Of a DNA stretch of 64,000 nt, positions 55,789-64,000 are shown one piece after another. Both the position numbers and the translations under genes were made by a program. Numbering within the stretch: position 1 is the stretch's first letter; each line of letters begins with the position of its first letter. The notes beneath the pieces are model-generated. The model ran no database searches, was not told the origin of the DNA, and saw only the letters and a program-made list of their open reading frames with translations. This stretch comes from Limnanthes douglasii subsp. nivea (lineage: Eukaryota > Streptophyta > Magnoliopsida > Brassicales > Limnanthaceae), in the NCBI GenBank assembly GCA_036936605.1, contig JAUPFV010000004.1, forward strand, positions 91,786,334-91,850,333, given 5' to 3'.

Positions 55789-56256
55789 CATCGAGAACCG
55801 ATTATATGCTTACCAGATGGAGGCTTAACTATATCCCATGTATGAGTTTGGTAAAGAGCAGTGAGCTCTTAGACTATTGCATTTTGCCAACGAGGATCAT
55901 AAACAGCTTCTTTAAACGATTGAGGTTCATATAAATCATGTATTTTTGCTATGAAAGAGGCCAAATGAGCTGAGTAAGAAGAATACGCAAAATCTGGTAG
56001 TTTGGTAGACTTACTTGTACGCGTAGATCTTCTAAGGGGTGGAGCTGGTGGTTCACTAAAAGAAGAAGCTGAATCAGGACTTGATGGAGCAGAAGTAGTA
56101 TCAGTTGTAGTTGATAGCAGGAGCTGGCACATCATTATTAATGGGTATGTCGATATTATTTTCAAAGGGATCAATAGTCTGAAGTTTGGTACTTGTTATA
56201 TCATGTGATTTCGTTGGAATCGAATAAAACGGGATATGCTCAAGAAAAGTAACATG
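55789..56256 (-). pseudogene. Copia pol: linker between integrase and RT, broken
   Basis: The frame at 55869-56174 shows PPAPPLRRSTRTSKSTKLP and EPQSFKEAVYDPRWQNAI, the usual segment between copia integrase and RT, ending in a stop at 55869. An extra T in a T run near 55787 shifts the frame in the RWVFKIKTKSDG region. A further break near 56200-56256 separates it from integrase. Function here is only as a linker in the polyprotein. Confidence 0.8.
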
Positions 56257-56872
56257 TCAAGAGACATAAAGTTTCTGACTAGTGGGATCAAAACAGCGAT
56301 AACCTTTCTGTCTAACACCATAACCCAAGAAAATACATATTGCGGATTTAGGGCCCAATTTGTTGCGTTCTACATGAGAACGAAGAACAAAACATGTACA
56401 TCCAAACACTCGTAAGGAAGAATAATTTGGAAGTTGTCCATATAACTTCTGAAAAGGAGACATCCCTGCATTATGAGCACTGAGAATTCTATTAATCACA
56501 TATACAGTAGTATGAATTACTTCTCTCCAAAAAATAGTAGGAACCTCAGCAGATAAAAGTAAAGAACGAGCAGTCTCAATAAGATGACGATCTTTTCTTT
56601 CTGCAACACCATTCTGCTGAGGGGTGTCAGTGCAAGAAGACTGATGTATGGTACCATCAGATGCAAGTAACTGAGTAAAATCATTAGATGTGTATTCACC
56701 CCCCAAGTCACACCTGAAACATTTTATTACAGCAGAATGTTGAGTCTTAACAAGTGCCCGAAATTCTCTATAAATTCCAAGGAAATCTGATCTCTGTTTC
56801 ATAAGGTAAACCCAAGTATATCGAGTATAATCATCGATGAAAGATTCTAAATCCGATGAGGTAAGAAAGGAT
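56257..56872 (-). pseudogene. Copia pol: integrase core, 5' truncated
   Basis: It begins at SFIDDYTRYTWVYLMKQRS, with the first catalytic Asp. It continues IKCFRCDLGGEYTSNDF, with the second, and TPQQNGVAERKDRHLIE, with the catalytic Glu. Then come FWREVIHTTVYVINRI, KLYGQLPNYSSLRVFGC and IFLGYGVRQKGYRCFDP, and the frame ends after KLYVS. The N-terminal zinc-binding part is missing because of the truncation near 56872. Confidence 0.9.
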
Positions 56873-59535
56873 TTTAATTAAAACAACAAAAGATTCTAGT
56901 GTTTGTTTTGTGATATCTGAATTTAGTGTGCTTGCAAATTGTAAAGTTATCCATTTAATGCAAAATTGATTCGATATATTAAAACAAATTACAAGTACAA
57001 ACCTATAATTTAGTAAGGCAAGTTTCACATATTATTTCGCATTCGTTTCACATATATGTTTGGAGATTTTTGCATTAACTGGGTCGATTCACCAATAGCA
57101 GATCAATTAGAAGATATTATATTTGGATTGAAGAGAAATTTACATAAAATATAAGCTAAAAATAGGATTCTTAAAATGAATTTATAATATAATCAAAAGG
57201 GTTTAGCCAAACTTATGTTTTAAATAACAACAATCTAACTGCAAAATAACCGTAAAAGAACTCATAACCCATCAATGATTTGAGTCTCTTTTGAATCATG
57301 TTTCGTATGCCATGTGAAATATTTCATTCCTTACAACCGTCATTAACTTAGGTAAAAACCAAAAAATATTTTCCTTAAATAAAAGACATAATCTAAGATT
57401 ATTAAAGGTGTTTTTTTCTCATATATATATATATATTATAACTTATCGCACACATATATTTCATATTTAATTTTGTTTAATGATAAAATAAATGTTTATC
57501 AAATCCTTAGTTGGCACGTAACTAAAGTAAAAAAACTTCATAATATCAAAATAAACATTATCCATCTCTTGTTAAATCTTTGACTTATGGCGAATAATTG
57601 ATTATTTTTTATGATAAAATTTATCAGAACATTTCAGTAATTGTGTATACCGGTAACAACCAATTCGATTATTCGTCTTGATTATATTAATACCATACAC
57701 CAAATATAGTTATTAAAGGTCCACCACGACACATCTCTACCTATAAAATTGTTGATGTTTGAAAGATAAATAAAAGTTATGTAGTGAAATAATATGCTAA
57801 ATATTAGATTACCGATATAAATACGTACATGAATGAAATGATATCCCGATACTTATGCAAGTTCAATATTTTCTTATTGTTCATCTTGAAGAGTTTCCAT
57901 TTGAGTAATAGACAGTATAGTTTCCTAGACCTAAGGCAAGATAATAATATATATATATATATATATATATTGGTAAAGGTGGTTGTAATAAGAATCTCAT
58001 TTGTCGGCAACTCATCCAATAATCCGACCGAAAAATATATTTCGAATAAATTTGCGAAGAATCTATTTAGAAATTTGACAATTGATAATCTCTGTACATA
58101 CAATATTCACTATGACTGCCTAAGATGCTTTAAGTGATGGTAGATTTTTAGATACAACTCGCGTTTGTTTTGTTATAGGTGATTTTCGGTTGAGTTAGTG
58201 TGTATTTTTTTACCTTAGTTGTAGTGGTGCTGCCAACTGTTATAACTGGCATGGCCAATCAAGAGTGTTAGCACACTCGCATGAGTTTCAGACCACTCTT
58301 GTTCGACGTGTTCAAAATAAAAAAGATCTTTTCATGTAAAATTGTCCAGATGGAGTTTCATGCCTTTACATTAACCCCGACCGGGTGTACCACCTCTTAT
58401 TTTAATAACTTCATTGGACTCACATAAAAGACTAGTCGAATAATTCAATATTAGTGTAAATATTTTTAGCCAGTGGCATCTTTTACTGGTAGGGAACATG
58501 TCTAGCTATCTATTTAAAAAAGTGTTGTCAAAGGAATAAATCTCCTTCTCATGTAAGCTTAATGTTGGCTAAATGGATAATTAGTTCCAATGGTCGTCTA
58601 TAAAACACAAAAGAACCCACTGACCATCTCGTAGAAAGTTTAATTATTCCAATGGTCGTCTATAAAACACAAAATCTTACGCCATTTTCATAGATACATG
58701 GTAATCCTTGTGTTGTCTCACTTAAACAATTGCATATGATGGTTCAATTCTTGTCATTTTTGCCTCGGTCTAATTTTGAGATATTATGTTCAACGCTTGT
58801 TTAAAAAAATCTCTGTATAACTCACAAAAAATAAATTTGATAATTATGCACGACATGACATGCACTTATTTCCAATAATCATTTTATAGCTGAATGTTGC
58901 ATCACAAAAAGAAACCATTGATTTTTTCCCATAACAGTTCAAAAACTAAACAAGCTTGATCCAATGAATTTTCTTAGACTAGCGTACATGCATTCCATCA
59001 CGATCATCGTAGTTTTTGTAAGTAAAAAATGTGTAAGTTTTGCAACTACCGTAATACTAACTATATATTTTGCATCGTGCGTACTACACCATATTATATA
59101 TTACCTACTTTTATTTTATAGTATATGCACTTTGATACATTTCATAACAATATTTTTATCACGGAAAAAATGAAAAAACATTCATATGTCGCGTTTCAAA
59201 ATCATATAAACTTTGTTATTCAATTAAACATTTATAAATGACGACAATATTACATATTGGTTGTTGTGTTACTAAATGCATGATATCATTGGTGTATGCA
59301 TGGAAAAAAAATATCTTTATAAAGTGTTTTCTAATGGTCTATCACTTAGTCAACCCCTTTGCTCGCTTCTGTCAACGATACCTGTATTTTCAAGATGTTA
59401 TCGTTAATGTAAAAAAAACGTACTAGACCAAACCACGATATTCCAAGTTTCCATAAATTATTTAAACTCCATAATATATTTGAACGACTTTTGTTTCCTA
59501 GCGAGTACAATATTTTTGATATTATATTTGGATAA
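56873..59535. other. AT-rich DNA without recognised genes
   Basis: It holds (AT)8 at 57421-57436, (AT)12 at 57947-57970 and a direct duplication around CCAATGGTCGTCTATAAAAC near 58588 and 58650. The overlapping open frames at 57804-58137 are translations of the AT tract and flanks. Confidence 0.5.
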
Positions 59536-59759
59536 TGATAAGGGCATAAAATACACATGTAATTAGAATAGATTTGGCATATGACAGTGGGCCCTACAAT
59601 TGTCACTATATAAGGAAAGATTCTGTCCCTTAAAAGGGGACATTCTAATGATTAATATTTTATTCTCACTACTTTCTCTCTCTAGAATCTTGTACTTATT
59701 CGCCTAACACCCTTCTTTCCATATAGGTTTCTCGATAAATCACCTTAGAGATTCTGACA
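59536..59759 (+). repeat. E3 5' LTR, about 224 bp
   Basis: It starts TGATAAGGGCAT, as in E1 (TGATAAGG) and E2 (TGATATGG), and ends TTCTGACA. TATATAA is at 59607-59613. The start is inferred from these shared first bases, because the partner LTR is outside the window. Confidence 0.6.
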
Positions 59760-59767
59760 CTTATAAT

Positions 59768-59784
59768 TGGCGCCGTCTGTAGGA
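59768..59784 (+). other. E3 primer-binding site
   Basis: TGGCGCCGTCTGTAGGA lies 8 bases after the LTR end. TGGCGCCGTC is a common start of primer sites in plant Tat-type elements. The tRNA was not identified. Confidence 0.7.
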
Positions 59785-59841
59785 ACGAGAGATACCCGGA
59801 GATCAGGTTCCCCAAAATCTCGACCTTAAAAAAATCAACGA

Positions 59842-61440
59842 ATGAATACCGAGGATAGGAAGGGAAAGGCAAAGGAAAAAGGTTCTGATAAGGAGATGTC
59901 ATTCTCGAAGGGTCGGAACTCTGAAAACTTGTTTGGTTACGATGATGAGGGAAATCAGGGCCGAAGTAAGCGGTCGACCCTAATCATGACTAGGAAACAA
60001 CTATTAGATGACATTGCTAAGCTAAATGTTGAGAAGGAGCTGGTTCTGGCTGAGAAGAAAGGTCGGTTGGATGGTCGAAGTGAGCGATCAAGTGAAAGGA
60101 GCCCGACGTGCTGATGATCGGGAGGAAGTGGATTTTTACAAAGGCGGAAGTCGAGTGCGAAGGTTCGACAGGGCCGCACGAAAGAAATCCAGATTCGGAT
60201 CCAAGCTTGAGTACGACTTTTCTTCAGGGGAGGATATGTGCAAGTCTTCTTACCCGGTCAGAGATTTCCGACCCTTCCGAAATGAAAAAAAAGGATGATC
60301 AAGGAGCGAGAGCTCAGAAAGCGTAAGTCATTGCGACCTAAGATATTTGAACCTTAAGGAGGCAGCATCGACAAAGTGACCTTCCAGATCTGCTGAAAAT
60401 ATCGGTACGGTTGCATTTAACAGAGAGCAGCTGAATTGCCCTCAGTTCTAATTTCCATCAAGGAATCAGTCTTACGGCTATAGGGTGGGGAGTCAATTTT
60501 CTAACCCACTTGAGGGAGGGTTGTTCACGAGTCATGCAGAAGGCTTAGGAGGTGGAACTTTCAACATCGGACATAATTGGAGGTCATCCCCTTTGTCAGA
60601 TGAAATTTTGTTGGGAAATCTCCTGAAGTGTTTTGATATCTCCAAGCTTGAAAAGTACGATGGAAAGAAAGACCTAGATAATCACCTAAAATCTTTCAAA
60701 AAATTTATGCTAATTTTTGACAATGACGACAAGTTGGTTTGTCGAACTTTTTCAACGACGTTTAAAGATCGGGCATCAAAGTGGTATAATCGATTGCCAC
60801 AAGGGTGCATTAAGAATTTCCGAGCAAACGGGGATACCATAGTTAATTGCCGACAAAAGGTCGGAGAGAGTTTGAGGGATTATACTCAGCATTTTATAGA
60901 CGCAGAGACAAATCTCGATTATTGTGACGAAAGTGTGGCCTTAACTGATTACAGATTAGGCTTATTATTGGGGCCGATAAAGCAAGCTGTGACGAAGAAA
61001 CAGGCTTTCCCCTTTTCAGCTCTATGAGCCTAGGTCGAAAAGCAGATCCTGATCGAGGAAACCGAAGCGTCGGAAGTGGCAACAAAGATCCAACAAACAA
61101 ATCAAGCTTCGGTGGTTACGTATCAGAAAACTCCGAAAACAAGTACAATCTCTCAACCTCAACCTGTAAGTACCGTAGCACCAGCAGCACATGGGAAATG
61201 ATCGGGAAACTAAACTCAGAGGACGCGAAATGGCTACAAAGGAAATAATTACCGACCCATATCGAACAAATGGGTTCAGCCTGATTATTTTGCCGATTTA
61301 ACTGAATGTGTGGCGACTATCTTCGATAAGTCGCGAAAGAGCGTGCATTTTCGGAAGCCATTTCTGATCGGAACTCCCCACGAAGGTCGGAACAACCGTT
61401 TCTGTAGGAAGGAAGTACAAGCGCTACCAAAGAAGTAACT
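59842..61440 (+). pseudogene. E3 gag, frameshifted, with an internal deletion
   Basis: The start ATG 59842 (MNTEDRKGKAKEKGSDKE) opens a charged N-terminus that stops at 60114. The core at 60485-61027 has NWRSSPLSDEI, FMLIFDNDDKLVCRTFSTTF, SKWYNRLPQG and NGDTIVNCRQKVGESLRDY. Compared with E1, the segment between the words KNF and RANGDT, which holds FRRQFVGS in relatives, is deleted. Later pieces carry WVQPDYFADLTECVATIFDK (near 61270) and RNNRFCRK, where the knuckle is lost by another deletion. It is non-functional. Confidence 0.87.
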
Positions 61441-62245
61441 TTCTAGAGTATGTGAAGAAACAAGCTCAGCAAGGTGGAACAGCCAAACAAATTGTAGCGG
61501 TACCAAAAACAGAAATTTCTTTGGTGATTTCCGAGGTCAATGATTCGTTTGATTTGTCCACCAAATATCTGGACCCGGATAAAACCAGGAATATAATCAG
61601 AGTAATTGAGAAATTGGTACCCCCAGCACAAGAAAAGGTAAGAGAATTATGATTTTTTTTTAATCTCTAACTATCTTCGGGGGAGATTCAATGGCAGGTA
61701 CTACCATTTCTTCACGAAAGAGGCATGTAGTAAATCTGGCTACTCAGTTAGAGGCAAGAACTTCGCCTCATTTGTACCAAAATCCATCTCCTATTCTATG
61801 CTTTGACGATGATGACATGAGAGACATTGCTGGCCCTCGTGATGATGCAATCGTAATTGTGGCGGCTATTGCAGGGGAGGAGGTGCAAAGAATTTTGGTG
61901 GATACCGGTAGTTCAACAAATATTATTTTTTTATCGACCTTTCCAGGGTTCAGGAATAAGCCAGTGATTGAAGGAGTGGTTCAGCTCAGAATAGGGTCTT
62001 TCAAAAAATAATTAACAGTTTTGTTTATTGTCGTTGATGCACTTACGTTGCACAATATAATTTTCGGCCGCTCTTGGTTGTCAAGAATGCATGCCGTAAC
62101 TTCTACATTTCACCAATTCATGAAGTATGTAATCAGAAACAACGTCGGAGTTGTCAAAAGCAGCCAAAAGACCGCGAGGGAATGTTACCGAGCTGCTTTG
62201 GGAGTGAAAATATATAGAGAAATGGTCGATGTGAGGGATTAGCAG
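61441..62245 (+). pseudogene. E3 pol: aspartic protease region
   Basis: The frame 61691-62011 (MAGTTISSRKRHVVNLATQL) contains FDDDDMRDIAGPRDDAIVI and RILVDTGSSTNIIF, the intact active site near 61895-61915. A TAA at 62009-62011 follows. The next open piece, 62021-62242, has LFIVVDALTLHNIIFGRSWL and the chain to ARECYRAALGVK. Active-site residues are intact, so only the stop and neighbouring lesions break it. Confidence 0.87.
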
Positions 62246-63705
62246 TTAGTGGGGTCGACCCATGGATTAGAGCCTGCAGACGATCCTAGGGAGACCCCAT
62301 GTTTTTTTCTTACGGATGAAAGTTGTGAGAGTTATGAATTTTATAAAGGGAAGGTCCTGAGGATTAGGGTAAACTTGTCCCCTTGGTTCCGAAAAAAGTT
62401 GATTGATTTTCTTAAGCAAAAGCTACATTTGTTTGCTTGGTGCTCTAAAATGTAACGGGAGTCCTTGAGAGCGTCATCTATCACCAATTGTCTATAAATC
62501 CAAGTATTCGACCCATAACACAAAAGGGCCGAGCGTTTTCTCAAGAAAAGGCAGAGGCAATCATTTCAGAGGTCGAAAGATTGACAAGGGTAGGGCACAT
62601 ACGGGAGTCCCGGTACCCGCAATGGACAGCGAATCTAGTTCTGGTTAAAAATAAAAACGGAAAGTGGAGAATATGTGTAGACTTCACAGACCTCAACCGA
62701 GCATGTCCCAATGACCCTTTCCCAATGCCAAGGATTGATCAGTTGGTAGACTCTACATCAGGTAACAAGATATTATATATTCAGATAAAGCTGGATCCTA
62801 AAGATCAGGAAAACACTACATTTATTACAGGAAGAGGTCTATATTGTTACAAGGTTATGCCATTTGGTCTAAAAAATACGGGGGCTACCTATCAAAGGCC
62901 TGTGAATAAGGTTTTTTAGGAACAAATCGGATGGAATGTGGAGGTCTACATTAATGATATGTTGGTCAAAAGCATCATCGATGAAAATTATTTTGCAGAT
63001 CTAGAAGAAACATTCAGGAACCTTAGAAAAGTGAACCTTAAATTGAATCCAGAAAAATGCTCTTTTGGAGTTCGATCTGGAAATTTCTTAGGGTTCATGA
63101 TCAACGAGAAAGGGATAGAGGCAGATCCAACCCAGTTAAATGCTCTGAACAATATGGCACCTCCGAGGAATGTTAAAGAGGTACAAATTTTGACTGGGCG
63201 ATTAGCAGCGCTGAACAGATTTATCTCGCGATCTTCGGATAAGTGCGCACCATTTTTTCAAGTACTGAGGAATGTTAAATTTTTTAGCTGGACTCCTAAA
63301 TGTACCGAAGCGTTCCTCAATATCAAGAATTATTTGTCATCCTCAATGTTGTTGACAAAACCACTACCACGGGAAAAGGTTTTTCTTTATATAGCAGTTT
63401 CGGAGCATGCAGTGAGCGCAGCGTTAGTTCTAGAAGAGGATAGGATCCCTAGACCTGTCTATTATGTGAATAAAAGTTTCCTGGACCCAGAAAAGACGTA
63501 TTTAAAACTTGATAAACTAGCGCTGGCTTTGGTAATAGCCGCTAGAAAAATGCGACCATACTTCCAAGACCATTCTATTACAGTTCGAACAACTTTCCCC
63601 CTTAAAAGTGTTTTACAGCGACCTGATGTTTCTGGTCGTATGACGAAATGGCCGGTAGAACTGGGATACTTTGATATCGATTTTGAACAAAAAACGGCTA
63701 TCAAG
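62246..63705 (+). pseudogene. E3 pol: reverse transcriptase and RNase H, altered catalytic motif
   Basis: RT words: WRICVDFTDLNRACPNDPFP, then SGNKILYIQIKLDPKDQ, where the FMDAFSGYNQ segment with the first catalytic Asp is deleted. VMPFGLKNTGATYQ follows, then a TAG at 62917-62919. The motif after that is VYINDMLV (near 62941-62964), with Asn for the first Asp of YIDD. Thus two catalytic Asp are gone. The rest (LNPEKCSFGVRSGNFLGF, LTGRLAALNRFISRSSDKC, FLYIAVSEHAVSAALVL, MRPYFQDHSITVRTTFPLK) is open from 62938 to a one-base deletion near 63705. Confidence 0.9.
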
Positions 63706-64000
63706 GGCAAGCGTTGGCAGACTTGTTGGTGGAATTTCATTCCAGCAGACCCGAGGAAGTATTAGTCGAGCAAGAGGTTAACACGGATGAATGGATAGTC
63801 AGAACGGATGGTGGCTCAAGTATCATTGGATGCGAGGGTGGCGTTCAAATTTCTTCACCAACAGGGAGTGCAATGCATCAAGCGATCCATTTCGGTTTCA
63901 AGGCTTCGAACAACGAAGCTGAGTATGAAGCAACATTGGCAGGACTAAGGCTGGCGCAGATTTGCGGGGCAAGAAATGTTCGGCTGATCAATGATTCACA
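63706..64000 (+). pseudogene. E3 pol: start of the second RNase H, cut by window end
   Basis: After the frameshift near 63705 the frame reads QALADLLVEFHSSRPEEV, then WIVRTDGGSSIIGCEGGV with the first catalytic Asp, FGFKASNNEAEYEATLAGL with the Glu, and RLINDSQ at the edge, where relatives have Asp-Ser with a preceding acidic residue. It is open to 64000. It lies in the usual place between RNase H and integrase. Confidence 0.85.

Larger units (their letters stand above)
54215..56872 (-). mobile_element. Ty1/copia retrotransposon, 5' truncated inside integrase
   Basis: On the minus strand the order is integrase, then RT and RNase H, then polypurine tract and LTR. Integrase before RT is the copia order. 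Similarity stops at about 56872, just upstream of FIDDYTRYTWVY, so 5' LTR, gag, protease and the zinc part of integrase are missing. The 3' LTR is complete. Confidence 0.92.
59536..64000 (+). mobile_element. E3: Tat-lineage retrotransposon, 5' part, continues past the window
   Basis: On the plus strand the order is LTR, primer site, gag, protease, RT, RNase H and the start of the second RNase H. It contains small deletions in gag and RT, a changed YIDD motif and several frameshifts, so it is defective. Integrase, antisense gene and 3' LTR lie beyond 64000. Confidence 0.92.

Noticed and set aside
57804..58137. Overlapping frames on both strands with Ile-Tyr runs
   Set aside because: Both are produced by the (AT)12 tract in AT-rich DNA and show no motif.

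Overview
The window is a stretch of plant nuclear DNA, most likely from a dicot, and it lies in a repeat-dominated, AT-rich region. The grounds are plant-type mobile elements: Ty3/gypsy elements of the Tat lineage with a second RNase H, a Ty1/copia element, two plant L1-like LINEs and a hAT-type MITE. There are also broken copies of two plant gene families, F-box/LRR and plant mobile domain (PMD). I find no intact host gene, no tRNA or rRNA gene and no CRISPR array.

Layout. 1-7542: left-truncated Tat element E0 (gag-pol on -), with a 0.7 kb hAT-like MITE in its gag. 8803-17820: complete Tat element E1, with 295-bp LTRs differing at 3 sites and a 5-bp target duplication, but without protease and most of RT. 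17826-22500: AT-rich DNA with a minisatellite. 22515-27110: LINE-A (-). 27632-28185: F-box/LRR pseudogene. 30477-30859: orphan polypurine tract plus LTR related to E0. 31841-32063: MITE-like inverted-repeat element. About 32930-37075: LINE-B (+). 38552-48487: older complete Tat element E2, with a 5-bp target duplication and LTRs about 6% diverged. 48774-49560: three diverged units of about 326 bp. 49790-50470: PMD pseudogene. 54215-56872: 5'-truncated copia element (-) with an intact 3' LTR. 59536-64000: Tat element E3 (+), running off the window.

How the parts fit. The Tat elements share one plan: LTR, primer site, gag, protease, RT, RNase H, archaeal-type RNase H, integrase, then a 3' region that holds a second gene on the opposite strand. 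That antisense gene has a Transposase_28-like domain, a basic segment, a coiled coil and an acidic tail. In E1 it carries a GT-AG intron, and in E1 and E2 it has a TATA box at nearly the same distance from its start. It converges on pol, and the gap between the two genes holds a conserved noncoding block and, in E0 and E1, unrelated minisatellites. E1 looks recently inserted yet has no catalytic RT, so it was probably moved by proteins from a relative. The most interesting system here is this spliced antisense gene, which a retrotransposon can carry with its intron because the intron is invisible to splicing of the sense RNA.
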